DNA from: Nocardioides sp. T2.26MG-1
Lineage (GTDB): Bacteria; Actinomycetota; Actinomycetes; Propionibacteriales; Nocardioidaceae
Reading direction: 5' to 3'
DNA: 64,000 bases
Assembly (NCBI RefSeq): GCF_950101795.1
Contig: NZ_CATNLZ010000032.1
Span: 310,001-374,000 of the forward strand
This document shows positions 14,603 through 24,041 of the stretch, piece by piece. Under the pieces are notes generated by a model. That model was not told the origin of the DNA. It saw only the letters and a program-made list of their open reading frames with translations, and searched no databases. Position numbers and translations under genes: made by a program. Numbering within the stretch: the stretch's first letter is position 1; every line of letters begins with the position of its first letter.

Positions 14603-16887
14603 CCGACCTGTGGCAGGACGCCGAGGCCTCGATCGAGGTCCGCGTGGCCGACCTGATCGGCCGGATGACGCTGACCGAGAAGGTCGCCCAGCTCTACGGG
14701 GTCTGGGGCGTCGACCCCGAGGTCGGCGAGATGGCGCCCATGCTGCAGGACGGACTGGGCCCCACCCAGCCGTGGAAGGACGTGATCACCGACGGACTGG
14801 GGCAGCTGACCAGGCCGTTCGGCACCGAGCCGGTCGAGCCCGCGGCGGGCTTGGCGGCACTGGCGCAGCGGCAGCGGGAGGTCATGGCGGCCAACCGGTT
14901 CGGCATCCCCGCCCAGGTCCACGAGGAGTGCCTGACCGGCCTCAACGCGTGGCAGGCCACGGTGTACCCCTCGCCACTGTGCTGGGCGGCGTCGTTCGAC
15001 CCGGCGCTCGTGGAGCGGATGGGCGCGCGGATCGGCGACGACATGCGCCGGCTCGGCATCCACCAGGGGCTCGCGCCCGTGCTGGACGTCGTCCGGGACG
15101 CGCGTTGGGGCCGCGTCGAGGAGAGCCTCGGTGAGGACCCGTTCCTCGTCGGTCTGATCGGCGGGTCCTACGTGCGCGGCCTGGAGTCGGGCGGCGTGGT
15201 GGCGACCCTCAAGCACTTCGCGGGCTACTCGGCCTCGCGGGCGGGGCGCAACCTGGCTCCGGTCGGGATGGGCCCGCGCGAGCTGGCCGACGTGATCCTG
15301 CCCCCGTTCGAGATGGCGCTGCGAGCAGGCGCGCGCTCGGTGATGAACTCCTACACCGACACCGACGGCGTGCCGGTCGCGTCGGACCGCGCGCTGCTCA
15401 CGACCCTGCTGCGGGACACGCTCGGCTTCACCGGGACGGTCGTCGCCGACTACTTCTCTATCGCCTTCCTCGAGACGCTCCACCAGGTGGCCGCGACGAC
15501 GGGGGAGGCCGCTCGCCTGGCCCTCGAGGCCGGCATCGACGTCGAGCTGCCCTCACCCAACGCCTACAGCGAGCCCCTTCTCCAGGCGATCGCCGACGGG
15601 CTCGTGGACGAGAAGCTGGTCGACCGGGCGCTCTCGCGCGTGCTGGCCCAGAAGTGCGAGCTGGGGCTGCTGGACCCCGACTGGGCTCCGGCCGAGGCTG
15701 GCGACGTCGACCTCGACGCTCCCGAGTCGCGAGCGCTCGCGCTCGACCTGGCCCGGCGCTCCACCGTGCTGCTGGCCAACGACGGCGTGCTGCCGCTGCG
15801 TGAGGGGAGCCGCCTCGCGGTGGTCGGCCCGCGCGCCGACACCGCGCAGGCCATGATGGGCTGCTACTCCTTCCCGATGCACGTGCTCGTGCACTACGAC
15901 GGGATCGACATGCGCCTCGAGGTCCCGACCGTCCGCGCGGCGCTCGCCGAGGACTTCGAGGTCACCTACGCGCAGGGCTGCCCCGTACTGGGCGGCACGG
16001 ACGAGCAGATCGCCGAGGCCGTGGCGGCGGCGCAGGGCGCCGACGTGTGCGTCGCGGTGCTGGGTGACCAGGCCGGACTGTTCGGCAACGGCACCTCCGG
16101 CGAGGGCTGCGACGTCGCCACGCTCAACCTGCCGGGGCGGCAGGAGGAGCTGCTCGAGGCGCTGCTCGCGACCGGCACGCCGGTGGTGGCGGTGCTCCTG
16201 GTCGGACGCCCCTACGACCTGAGCCGGCAGGCCTCGCGCCTGGCCGGACTGGTGTGCGGCTTCTTCCCGGGTGAGGAGGGCGCACACGCGCTCGCCGATG
16301 TGCTGAGCGGCCGGATCAACCCGTCGGGCCGGCTCCCCGTGAGCTTCCCGGGCGCCGGGTCGACGCAGCCCTCGACGTACCTGGCCGCGCCGCTGGGCCA
16401 GCGCAGCGAGGTCAGCGTGGTCGACCCGACCGCGCTCTACCCGTTCGGTCACGGACTCTCCTACGCGGACGCGACCTGGGGTGCCGTGTCCGCGGTGACG
16501 GGGGAGACCTGGGCGACCGAGGGCAGCTGCGAGATCGCCGTCGAGCTGGCGAACGACGCCGAGCGGGCGGTCTCCGAGGTGGTCCAGGTCTACCTGCACG
16601 ACCCGGTCGCCTCCGTCGTACGCCCGGTGCAGCAGCTCATCGGCGCCGCCCGCGTCGACCTGGAGCCAGGCCAGCGCGCTCGGGTGCGCTTCGAGCTGTC
16701 GGCCGACCTCACCTCGTTCACCGGCCGTGACCTGGTCCGGATCGTCGAGCCGGGCTCGGTCGAGCTGCGCGTCGGCGCCTCCAGCACCGACATCCGAGCC
16801 GTGCTCGAGCTCGAGCTGGTGGGAGCGTCCCGGCAGGTCGGGGCCGAGCGGGTGCTCGAGCCGACCGTCGTGGTCGAGGGACGCTGA
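14599..16887 (+). CDS. Glycoside hydrolase family 3 (beta-xylosidase or beta-glucosidase)
   Basis: The 762-residue enzyme has the GH3 barrel (about 1-350, with VHEECLTGLNAWQATVYPSP and GLAPVLDVVRDARWGRVEES), the second alpha/beta domain (about 370-600, KHFAG-binding loop partner and STVLLANDGVLPLREG) and a C-terminal fibronectin-like domain after PFGHGLSYADATW. The nucleophile is Asp284 in VVADYFSI, where most relatives have SDW. No signal peptide is present, so it acts on imported oligosaccharides. The cluster suggests release of xylose from non-reducing ends, but glucose specificity cannot be excluded. It overlaps the regulator stop by four bases and the next gene by one base. Confidence 0.9.
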   Translation: MTDLWQDAEASIEVRVADLIGRMTLTEKVAQLYGVWGVDPEVGEMAPMLQDGLGPTQPWKDVITDGLGQLTRPFGTEPVEPAAGLAALAQRQREVMAANRFGIPAQVHEECLTGLNAWQATVYPSPLCWAASFDPALVERMGARIGDDMRRLGIHQGLAPVLDVVRDARWGRVEESLGEDPFLVGLIGGSYVRGLESGGVVATLKHFAGYSASRAGRNLAPVGMGPRELADVILPPFEMALRAGARSVMNSYTDTDGVPVASDRALLTTLLRDTLGFTGTVVADYFSIAFLETLHQVAATTGEAARLALEAGIDVELPSPNAYSEPLLQAIADGLVDEKLVDRALSRVLAQKCELGLLDPDWAPAEAGDVDLDAPESRALALDLARRSTVLLANDGVLPLREGSRLAVVGPRADTAQAMMGCYSFPMHVLVHYDGIDMRLEVPTVRAALAEDFEVTYAQGCPVLGGTDEQIAEAVAAAQGADVCVAVLGDQAGLFGNGTSGEGCDVATLNLPGRQEELLEALLATGTPVVAVLLVGRPYDLSRQASRLAGLVCGFFPGEEGAHALADVLSGRINPSGRLPVSFPGAGSTQPSTYLAAPLGQRSEVSVVDPTALYPFGHGLSYADATWGAVSAVTGETWATEGSCEIAVELANDAERAVSEVVQVYLHDPVASVVRPVQQLIGAARVDLEPGQRARVRFELSADLTSFTGRDLVRIVEPGSVELRVGASSTDIRAVLELELVGASRQVGAERVLEPTVVVEGR

Positions 16888-17855
16888 TGCCCTGGTTCGA
16901 CCTGTCCGAGGCCGAGCTGCGCGACTACCGCATCTCGACGCCCGAGCCGGACGACCTCGACGCCTTCTGGGCCACCCGGCTCGCCGAGGCCGCCGACGCG
17001 GCAACGCCACCCACGCTCACCCGCCACGCCGAGGACGCCTACGGCGCCGTTCGTGTCCACGACGTCGAGTTCTCCGGCGCGCGCGGGGATCGGATCCGGG
17101 GATGGTTCCTCCAGCCCCCCGGAGCCCGGGACGTCCCGGTCGTCGTCACCTTCATCGGGTACGGCGGCGGCCGGGGCCTTCCCGTAGAGCACCTGGCGCT
17201 GCCGGCCATCGGCATCGCGGCGTTCGTCATGGACACCCGTGGCCAGGGTGGCGGCTGGACGACCGGCTCGACGGGCGACCCCGGCCGCGAGACCGACGGG
17301 CCGGAGTACCCCGGCGTCATGACGCGCGGCATCACCAGCCCGGAGACCTACTACTACACGCGGCTGATGACCGACGCGGCCCGGGCGGTCCAGGTCGCCG
17401 CAGCGCTCGACGGCGTGGACCCGGCCCGGCTCGCGGTGCAGGGCATCAGCCAAGGCGGCGGGCTCGCCCTCGCGGCGGCGGCACTCCAGCCCGACCTCGT
17501 GTCGGTCTGCCAGGCGGACGTGCCGTTCCTGTGCGACCTGCAGCGGGCCGTCGGGCTGACGGGGGAGTTCCCCTATCGCGAGGTGGCGAACTTCCTCTCC
17601 CAGCAGGTCGACCTCGCCGACCGGGCGCTCGACACGCTGCGCTACGTCGACTGCGCGCTGCTCGCCCGCCGGATCCGGGCGACCACGCTGATGAGCGTCG
17701 GCCTCATGGACGAGACCTGCCCGCCGTCGACGGTCTTCGCGGCGTACCACGAGATCAGCGCGCCGAAGGAGATCGCGGTGCACGCGTTCGGCGGCCACGC
17801 GGTCCCCGGCGCCCACCTCGAACGCCGGCTGCGGCACCTGCGCGCGACGCTCTGA
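16887..17855 (+). CDS. Acetylxylan esterase (AXE1/CE7 family)
   Basis: The 322-residue alpha/beta hydrolase starts MPWFDLSEAELRDYRIST, the usual CE7 opening. The triad is Ser188 in GISQGGG, Asp in GLMDETCPPST and His in FGGHAVPG. DTRGQGGGW and YYYTRLMTDAARAV are further family signatures. CE7 enzymes deacetylate xylo-oligosaccharides and cephalosporin C in the cytosol. As the last gene of the xylan operon it would remove acetyl groups that block the xylanase and GH3 enzyme. Its ATG shares the A of the preceding TGA. The three 11-bp repeats after it belong to the next promoter. Confidence 0.9.
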   Translation: MPWFDLSEAELRDYRISTPEPDDLDAFWATRLAEAADAATPPTLTRHAEDAYGAVRVHDVEFSGARGDRIRGWFLQPPGARDVPVVVTFIGYGGGRGLPVEHLALPAIGIAAFVMDTRGQGGGWTTGSTGDPGRETDGPEYPGVMTRGITSPETYYYTRLMTDAARAVQVAAALDGVDPARLAVQGISQGGGLALAAAALQPDLVSVCQADVPFLCDLQRAVGLTGEFPYREVANFLSQQVDLADRALDTLRYVDCALLARRIRATTLMSVGLMDETCPPSTVFAAYHEISAPKEIAVHAFGGHAVPGAHLERRLRHLRATL

Positions 17856-17884
17856 CCCGCGTCACGGGAGCACCGCGAAGGTGG

Positions 17885-17917
17885 GTGAAGGCGGCGTGAA
17901 GCCGGTGTGAAAGCGCC
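17885..17917 (+). promoter_or_regulatory. Three contiguous 11-bp direct repeats before the MFS gene
   Basis: GTGAAGGCGGC, GTGAAGCCGGT and GTGAAAGCGCC follow one another exactly at 11-bp spacing. A TAGCGT -10 box lies at 17924-17929. Helical-phase 11-bp direct repeats abutting a core promoter are the usual binding mode of OmpR/PhoB-family response regulators. The regulator is not encoded in the window. Confidence 0.55.
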
Positions 17918-17979
17918 GCTTCCTAGCGTCCCTCCTGCGTCGTTCGGCACTCGGACGCGCCGTACGACAGGAGCCGCCG

Positions 17980-19464
17980 ATGACGACGACCACCCGCCCC
18001 ACCACGTCCGCCCCGGCCCGCACCTACCCGTCGCTGCGCGCGGCGTGGATCCCGCTCGCCGCCCTGTGCCTGGCGTTCTTCGTCGAGATGGTCGACAACA
18101 CGCTGCTGTCGATCGCGCTGCCGACCATCGGCCGTGACCTCGGCAGCGGGACCACAGCGCTGCAGTGGGTCACCGGCGCCTACTCGCTGACCTTCGGCGG
18201 CCTGCTGCTCACCGCCGGGTCGGTCGCCGACCGCTTCGGCCGCCGCCGCGTCCTGCTGCTTGGGCTCTCGGTCTTCGGGATGCTGAGCCTCTGTGTGGTC
18301 GCCGTGGGCTCCGCCGGCCAGCTCATCGGGCTGCGCGCCGGGCTCGGGATCGCCGCTGCCGCGATGGCGCCGATCACGAACTCGCTGGTGTTCCGGCTCT
18401 TCGAGGAGAAGGCGCTGCGGATGCGGGCGATGACACTGATGATCGTCGTCGGCATGTCCGGCTTCGTCCTCGGCCCCCTGCTCGGTGGGACCGCTCTGGC
18501 CCACGTGCGGTGGGAGTGGCTGTTGGTCGTCAACGCACCGATCGCGCTGCTCGCCGTCGTCGGCGTCCGGCTCGGCGTCCCCGCCGACCGGCCCGAGGAC
18601 CTGACCGACGACGTGCTCGACCTGCCCGGAGCCCTGTTGAGCATCGCGACGATCGCCCTCGCCTGCTGGTCGTTGACCAGCGGGGTCGAGCACGGCTGGC
18701 TCTCGGTGGTCACGGTCTCCTCGATCGTCCTCGCCGTGACCGCCGGCTGGGCGTTCGTGCGGCACGAGCGCCGCAGCGAGTCGCCGATGCTGGACCTCGG
18801 GCTGTTCTCCGACGGCACCGTCCGTGGGGCCGCGATCGCCCAGGTCGGGACGTCGATCGCGATGGCCAGCGTGATGTTCGGGCTGATCCTGCACTTCCAG
18901 TACGCCTACGGGTGGAGCCCGGTCCGCGCCGGTCTCGCCAACCTGCCGCTCATCGTCACGATGGTCCTCGCGACCCCGCTGTCGGAGTGGCTGGCGGTCC
19001 GGTTCGGCCACCGCGTCGCCTGCCTGATCGGCGCCGCCTGCCTGGCCGGGTCGCTGGCCGGCCTCTCGTGGGGCGTCGAGCACGGGTACGTCGCCATCGC
19101 CTCCGCCATGGTCGTGATGACCATCGGCCTGCGCACGGTGATGACCATCTGTGCGGTCGCCCTCGTCGACGCCATGCCGAGCAACCGGACCTCGATGGGT
19201 GCGGCCCTCAACGACACCGCTCAGGAGGTCGGGATGAGCGTCGGCACCGCCGTCGTCGGCACCCTGATCGCTGCGCTCGTCACCACGCAGCTCCCGGCGG
19301 GCACGTGGAGCAGCGCTCTCGTGACGTCGTTCTTCCACGGGGAGCGGATCACCTACGCCGTGCTGGCCGTCGTCGTCGGGCTGGTGGCGGCGGCCGGCGC
19401 TCTCACACTCACGAGCTCGCACTCGGTCGAGGACGCCTCGCACACCGTCGGGGACGCCGTCTGA
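17980..19464 (+). CDS. MFS transporter, DHA2 family (14 TM drug:H+ antiporter type)
   Basis: The 494-residue integral membrane protein begins LRAAWIPLAALCLAFFVEMVDNTLLSIALPTIGRDL, with the motif D1-like region around residue 30. Motif A follows as AGSVADRFGRRRVLLLG (about 80-97) and motif C-like GMSGFVLGPLLGG near 165. The length and hydrophobic pattern indicate about 14 membrane segments. Such proteins export drugs or other small molecules using the proton gradient; the substrate is not predictable. It is separated from the xylan operon by 124 bp carrying its own promoter with 11-bp direct repeats. The ATG has a GGAG ribosome site. Confidence 0.85.
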   Translation: MTTTTRPTTSAPARTYPSLRAAWIPLAALCLAFFVEMVDNTLLSIALPTIGRDLGSGTTALQWVTGAYSLTFGGLLLTAGSVADRFGRRRVLLLGLSVFGMLSLCVVAVGSAGQLIGLRAGLGIAAAAMAPITNSLVFRLFEEKALRMRAMTLMIVVGMSGFVLGPLLGGTALAHVRWEWLLVVNAPIALLAVVGVRLGVPADRPEDLTDDVLDLPGALLSIATIALACWSLTSGVEHGWLSVVTVSSIVLAVTAGWAFVRHERRSESPMLDLGLFSDGTVRGAAIAQVGTSIAMASVMFGLILHFQYAYGWSPVRAGLANLPLIVTMVLATPLSEWLAVRFGHRVACLIGAACLAGSLAGLSWGVEHGYVAIASAMVVMTIGLRTVMTICAVALVDAMPSNRTSMGAALNDTAQEVGMSVGTAVVGTLIAALVTTQLPAGTWSSALVTSFFHGERITYAVLAVVVGLVAAAGALTLTSSHSVEDASHTVGDAV

Positions 19465-19475
19465 CGGAGCGACGA

Positions 19476-20318
19476 TCAGACCTCGTCGGCGTACGCCGGA
19501 GCCGGCACCACCTCGAGCGGCGCCTCCGCGGGGCGCCGACGGGTGCGGAGCGACCGGGCCGCCGTGTCCAGACGCAGCCCGCCCCACAGCAGCAGCACCG
19601 CCACGATCCCATCGAGCCACCAGTGGTTGGCGGTGGCGGCGACGACCAGCGTGGTGAGGACGACGTGGAGCAGGAAGACCCACCGCCACCGGCTCGTCGA
19701 GGCCGCGACGATCCCGAAGGACACGACGGCGGCCCAGGCGACGTGGATCGACGGCATGGCGGCGAACTGGTCGGAGACCCCGGTCGTGACATCGGATCCG
19801 TACACCGAGATCCCGTAGTGGTGGGAGAGGTCCTCGTAGCCCAGGTCGGGGAAGAACCGCGGCGGCGCCACCCGGACGAACCGGATCACCAGGCAGGCCG
19901 CGGTGACCAGCGCGAGGCCGTTGCGCCAGTGGGGGTAGCGGTCCCGGTGACGGACGAAGAGCCAGACCAGGAAGGCGATCAGCGCCGGCACGTGCAGGGT
20001 CGCGTAGTAGAACGTCGTCGGCGGGCCCAGCCAGTCGTGCCGCAGCACGAGCTGCTGGAGCGACAGCTCGGTCGGCAGGTGCAGGGCGTGCTGGAGCCGG
20101 TCGATGTCGCGGCCTCGCTGCATGGCACCGGAGTCGGTGGCGAGCGGGAGCATCCGGGCGAGCCGCCACACGGCGTACAGTCCGGCGACCAGGGCGAACT
20201 CCATGGCGGCGGGCTCGAGAGCGCGCGCCACGTCGGAGCGGATCCGGCGCAGCGCCCAGCCCAGCACGAGGCTGAGAACGGCGGCCAGAGCGGCCTGATC
20301 CCAGGTCGGCCACGGCAC
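19476..20318 (-). CDS. PAP2-superfamily membrane protein (AUR1-like)
   Basis: The roughly 280-residue protein has several membrane segments and the three parts of the PAP2/AUR1 active site: RVAPPRFFPDLG near 173, MPSIHVAW near 204 and ANHWWLDG near 241, the last two giving His, His and Asp. Members are lipid phosphatases or inositol-phosphate transferases. In actinobacteria AUR1-like members are thought to act on inositol phospholipids or arabinan precursors. The start is uncertain: a GTG at 20318 precedes the first hydrophobic stretch but lacks a properly spaced ribosome site. It converges on the MFS gene with an 11-bp gap. Confidence 0.72.
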   Translation of the reverse strand: MPWPTWDQAALAAVLSLVLGWALRRIRSDVARALEPAAMEFALVAGLYAVWRLARMLPLATDSGAMQRGRDIDRLQHALHLPTELSLQQLVLRHDWLGPPTTFYYATLHVPALIAFLVWLFVRHRDRYPHWRNGLALVTAACLVIRFVRVAPPRFFPDLGYEDLSHHYGISVYGSDVTTGVSDQFAAMPSIHVAWAAVVSFGIVAASTSRWRWVFLLHVVLTTLVVAATANHWWLDGIVAVLLLWGGLRLDTAARSLRTRRRPAEAPLEVVPAPAYADEV

Positions 20319-20376
20319 CTCCCCAGTGTGCCAGCCGACCGGTGCCGGGTGTGGGGGAACCACGGGGCTCCTCGAC

Positions 20377-21189
20377 TCAGCGACCCTGGAAGTCGGGGCT
20401 CCGCTTCTCGGCGAAGGCGCGCGGCCCCTCCTTGGCGTCCTCGGACGCGAAGACAGCCATGCCGACCTTGGCGTCGTCCGCCCAGCAGTCCTGCTCGTGG
20501 CGGCCCTCGGAGTCACGGACGGTGCGCAGGATCGCCTGCACCGCCAGGGGTCCGTTGGCGCAGATCAGGTCGGCGATCTCGTGCGCCTTCGCCAGCGCCT
20601 GCCCGTCGGGGACGACGTGGCCGATCAGGCCGATCTCCTTGGCCTCAGGCGCCTTGATGTGACGACCGGTGAGCAGCAGGTCGAGCGCCACCGTGTAGGG
20701 GATCTGCCGGGGGAGGCGGACCGCGGAGCCGCCCATCGGGTACAGGCTCCACTTCGCCTCGGAGATGCCGAACCTTGCCGACTCGCCGGCGACCCGGACG
20801 TCCGTCCCCTGGAGGATCTCGGTGCCACCCGCGATGGCCGGACCCTCGACTGCGGCGATGAGCGGCTTGGTCAGCCGGAAGCCCTTGAGCAGCCCCTTGA
20901 TCACCGAGGGGTCGAAGCCGGACTCGAAGCTCTCGCTGGGCGGCCGCTTGGTCGCGGCCTTGAGGTCCATGCCCGCGCAGAAGTAGCCGCCGGCCCCGGT
21001 GAGGATGCAGGCCCGGATCGAGTCGTCCTCGTTGACCCGGTGCCAGGCCTCCTCCATGATCGCGAGCATCTCGCCGGAGAGCGCGTTGCGCGACTCGGGA
21101 CGGTTCATGGTCACCACGAGCTTGTGGCCGTCCTGCTCGACGAGGCAGTGCGGCGACTCGGCGGCAGCGTCGGATCCCGGAGAGGTCAT
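20377..21189 (-). CDS. echA19: Steroid enoyl-CoA hydratase (EchA19-like)
   Basis: The 270-residue crotonase has the oxyanion-hole segments [18 protein letters not shown] and [20 protein letters not shown], then [20 protein letters not shown]. The sequence reads as mycobacterial EchA19, which hydrates the enoyl-CoA of the cholesterol side chain. It is divergent from a FadD19-like gene exactly as Rv3516 and Rv3515c are. The ATG at 21189 is preferred because a TAGGCT -10 box lies seven bases upstream, giving a leaderless mRNA; a TTG at 21207 is less likely. The KstR site at 21212-21225 lies just upstream of that box. Confidence 0.88.
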   Translation of the reverse strand: MTSPGSDAAAESPHCLVEQDGHKLVVTMNRPESRNALSGEMLAIMEEAWHRVNEDDSIRACILTGAGGYFCAGMDLKAATKRPPSESFESGFDPSVIKGLLKGFRLTKPLIAAVEGPAIAGGTEILQGTDVRVAGESARFGISEAKWSLYPMGGSAVRLPRQIPYTVALDLLLTGRHIKAPEAKEIGLIGHVVPDGQALAKAHEIADLICANGPLAVQAILRTVRDSEGRHEQDCWADDAKVGMAVFASEDAKEGPRAFAEKRSPDFQGR

Positions 21190-21211
21190 GGCGGCCAGCC
21201 TAGCCAAAAAC

Positions 21212-21225
21212 GAGAACGTGTTCTA
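21212..21225. promoter_or_regulatory. KstR-type operator between echA19 and fadD19
   Basis: GAGAACGTGTTCTA matches TNNAACNNGTTNNA except for the first base. Rightward, its end forms a TAGTCT -10 box (21224-21229) seven bases before the GTG of fadD19. Leftward, it lies just upstream of the TAGGCT box of echA19. One site can control both genes. Confidence 0.8.
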
Positions 21226-21236
21226 GTCTCGCGCTC

Positions 21237-22883
21237 GTGGCTCACAACATCGCTGACCTCTTCGAACACGCCGTCGATGCCGCCCCCGACAACCTCGCCG
21301 TGAAGGTGGGGGACCGGGCCGTGACCTACGCGGACCTGGAGGCCGACGCCAACCGCCTCGCGCACTTCCTGGCCGCTCGGGGGGTGGGACCCGGGGACCA
21401 CGTGGCGATCTACGCCAAGAACAGCATCGAGCACGTGGTGGCGGTGCTCGCCGTGGTGAAGATCCGCGCGGTCAGCATCAACGTGAACTACCGCTACGTC
21501 GAGGGTGAGCTCGACTACCTGTTCGACAACGCCGACGTCGTCGCCGTCATCCACGAGCGCACCTATGCGCCCCTGGTGGCCGCCTGCTTCCCCAAGCACG
21601 ACAAGCTGGCGCTGGCCGTCGTCGTGCCGGACGCCCTCGAGCCCGGCGACACCTCCGACGTGTCGTCGTACGGCGGGGTCCTGTGGGAGGACGCCCTCGC
21701 CGGGCAGAGCGCCGAGCGCGACTTCGGTGAGCGCAGCGCCGACGACATCCACATCATCTACACCGGCGGCACGACCGGCTTCCCGAAGGGCGTCATGTGG
21801 CGCCACGAGGACTTCTGGCGGGTGCTCGGCGGCGGCATCGACTTCTACACCGGCGCCCCGCTCGAGGAGTACGACCAGTCCAAGCAGGCCAACGACCCGC
21901 GGATGGTCACCTTCCCGCTCAGCCCGCTGATGCACGGCGGCGCGCAGGCCGGGCTGCTCATGCACCTGTTCGCCGGGCACCTGACGATCCTCGAGCCGAA
22001 GTTCGACCCGGTGCGCACCTGGCAGATCATCGACAACGAGTCGGTCCAGCTGATCTTCATGACCGGCGATGCGATGGCGCGCCCGCTGATCGAGGCCTAC
22101 GAGGAGGGCGGCTTCGACGGGTCGAGCCTGTTCGCGATCTCGAGCAGCGCCGCGATCTTCAGCCCCCCGGTCAAGCAGCGTTGGATGGCGGCGTTCCCCA
22201 ATGCCGTGTTCACCGACTCGATCGGCGCCTCCGAGACCGGCTTCCAGGGCATGGGCATGCAGGACAAGGACAACATCAGCAGCGACGGACCCGTCGTCGG
22301 CCTCGGACCCCACAGCGTCGTGATCGACGAGGACAACCGGGTGCTCGACACCGCCACGGACATCGGGAAGATCGGGCGGCTGGGCCGCGGCGGCAGCGTG
22401 CCGGTCGGCTACTACAAGGACCCGCAGAAGTCCGCGGCCACGTTCCTCACCATCGACGGCGAGCGCTACTCGGTGCCCGGCGACTTCGCGCGCATCGAGG
22501 AGGGTGGCCGGGTCACGCTGCTCGGCCGCGGCTCCAACTGCGTCAACACCGGCGGCGAGAAGGTGTACCCCGAGGAGGTCGAGATGGCGATCAAGGGGCA
22601 CCCTGCCGTCTACGACGTCCTGGTCGTCGGTATCCCGGACGAGAGGTACGGGCAGGCCGTGGCCGCCGTGGTCGAGCTGCGCGAGGGCGCCGAGCTCGAG
22701 CTGGAGGACCTGCGGACCTACCTCCGCGGACACCTGTCCGGATACAAGCTGCCGCGGGCGCTCACGGTCGTCGACCGGATCCCCCGCAACGCCACCGGCA
22801 AGGCGCAGTACCCCCGGGCGAAGGAGCTGGCGATGGCCGGCTTCGCCGCCAAGGCGCCGACCGTCGACCCGACCTCCGTCTGA
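21237..22883 (+). CDS. fadD19: Steroid-24-oyl-CoA synthetase-like ligase (FadD19 type)
   Basis: The 548-residue AMP-forming ligase opens NIADLFEHAVDAAPDNLAV and contains NVNYRYVEGELDYLFDN, ERDFGERSADDIHIIYTGG, TGFPKGVMWRHED and DSIGASETGFQGMG, all close to FadD19 of M. tuberculosis, which activates the C24 branched cholesterol side chain. GRGSNCVNTGGEKVYPEEVE is the hinge and C-terminal swivel; the PRNATGKAQY lysine completes the active site. A GTG start follows a TAGTCT -10 box by seven bases, so the mRNA is likely leaderless and under KstR. Substrate assignment rests on family resemblance and synteny. Confidence 0.87.
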   Translation: MAHNIADLFEHAVDAAPDNLAVKVGDRAVTYADLEADANRLAHFLAARGVGPGDHVAIYAKNSIEHVVAVLAVVKIRAVSINVNYRYVEGELDYLFDNADVVAVIHERTYAPLVAACFPKHDKLALAVVVPDALEPGDTSDVSSYGGVLWEDALAGQSAERDFGERSADDIHIIYTGGTTGFPKGVMWRHEDFWRVLGGGIDFYTGAPLEEYDQSKQANDPRMVTFPLSPLMHGGAQAGLLMHLFAGHLTILEPKFDPVRTWQIIDNESVQLIFMTGDAMARPLIEAYEEGGFDGSSLFAISSSAAIFSPPVKQRWMAAFPNAVFTDSIGASETGFQGMGMQDKDNISSDGPVVGLGPHSVVIDEDNRVLDTATDIGKIGRLGRGGSVPVGYYKDPQKSAATFLTIDGERYSVPGDFARIEEGGRVTLLGRGSNCVNTGGEKVYPEEVEMAIKGHPAVYDVLVVGIPDERYGQAVAAVVELREGAELELEDLRTYLRGHLSGYKLPRALTVVDRIPRNATGKAQYPRAKELAMAGFAAKAPTVDPTSV

Positions 22884-22903
22884 CCACTCCCGGGAGAGAG
22901 ACC

Positions 22904-24007
22904 ATGCGCACCGCGATCTGCGACACCTTCGGCATCGACTACCCGATCTTCGCGTTCACCCCCTCCGAGCACGTCGCTGCCGCGGTGTCGCGCGCCGGTG
23001 GCCTGGGCGTGCTCGGCTGCGTCCGGTTCAACGACACCGACGAGCTCGAGCGCACGCTGAGCTGGCTGGACGACAACACCGACGGCAAGCCGTACGGCGT
23101 CGACATCGTGATGCCGATGAAGATCCCCACCGAGGGCACCTCGGTCGACCTCAAGTCGATGATCCCCGAGGAGCACATCAGCTTCGTCGAGCGCACCCTG
23201 CAGCGGCTCGGCGTACCCCCGCTTCCGGAGGGCGAGGGTCGCGACGGCGTGCTCGGCTGGCTGCACTCGGTGGCCCGCTCGCACCTCGACGTCGCCCTCA
23301 ACCACCGGCCGGTGCTCATCGCGAACGCGCTCGGCTCACCGCCGGTCGACGTCATCGAGAAGTGCCACGAGCACGGGGTGCTGGTCGCGGCGCTGGCGGG
23401 TGCGGCCAAGCACGCGCGCTCGCACGTCGCGAACGGCGTCGACATCATCGTGGCCCAGGGCTACGAGGCCGGCGGGCACACCGGCGAGATCGCCAGCATG
23501 GTGCTCCAGCCCGACATCGTCGACGCCGTCGGGCCCGACGTGCCGGTGCTCGGCGCCGGCGGCATCGGCTCGGGCCGCCAGATCGCCGCGTCCCTCGCGC
23601 TCGGCTCGCAGGGCGTCTGGACCGGGTCGATCTGGCTCGGCACCGCCGAGTACCAGAACCTGCAGTCCAACGCCGGCTGGACCGAGGCGTTCACCCGGGC
23701 GACGTCCTCCGACACGGTCCGGACCCGGATCTACACCGGCAAGCCGGCCCGGCTGCTCAAGACCAAGTGGACCGAGGCGTGGGCCGAGACGGAGGCTCCC
23801 GAGCCGCTGCCGATGCCGCTGCAGAACCTGCTGGTCGCCGACGCCCACAACCGCATCAACGCCTCCGGCGACCCGGACGTGATCTCGATGCCGATCGGTC
23901 AGATCGTGGGCCGGATGAACGAGGTGCGCCCGGTCGCCGACGTGATGGCCGACCTGGTTGCGGAGTTCGAGCAGACCGTGACCCGCCTGGAGGCCATCCG
24001 CAAGTAG
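22904..24007 (+). CDS. Nitronate monooxygenase-like flavoprotein (Rv1894c type)
   Basis: The 367-residue FMN-dependent TIM-barrel protein of the 2-nitropropane dioxygenase family starts MRTAICDTFGIDYPIFAF. It carries the FMN-binding signatures GVDIIVAQGYEAGGHTGE and PVLGAGGIGSGRQIAASLALG, and ATSSDTVRTRIYTGKPAR near the C-terminus. It resembles Rv1894c, another member I recall from the KstR regulon. It follows fadD19 by 20 bases with a GGGAGAGAG ribosome site, so co-transcription is likely. A role in sterol catabolism is inferred; real substrates of this subfamily are unknown, and enoyl reductase-like chemistry is an alternative to nitronate oxidation. Confidence 0.82.
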   Translation: MRTAICDTFGIDYPIFAFTPSEHVAAAVSRAGGLGVLGCVRFNDTDELERTLSWLDDNTDGKPYGVDIVMPMKIPTEGTSVDLKSMIPEEHISFVERTLQRLGVPPLPEGEGRDGVLGWLHSVARSHLDVALNHRPVLIANALGSPPVDVIEKCHEHGVLVAALAGAAKHARSHVANGVDIIVAQGYEAGGHTGEIASMVLQPDIVDAVGPDVPVLGAGGIGSGRQIAASLALGSQGVWTGSIWLGTAEYQNLQSNAGWTEAFTRATSSDTVRTRIYTGKPARLLKTKWTEAWAETEAPEPLPMPLQNLLVADAHNRINASGDPDVISMPIGQIVGRMNEVRPVADVMADLVAEFEQTVTRLEAIRK

Positions 24008-24041
24008 GCCGACGTCGATGGCCGCCCGGGGAGCGTTGCGG

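Noticed and set aside
21190..21207. TTG start for echA19 at 21207
   Set aside because: It would put the -10 box TAGGCT inside the coding region. The ATG at 21189 agrees with the family N-terminus and a leaderless promoter.
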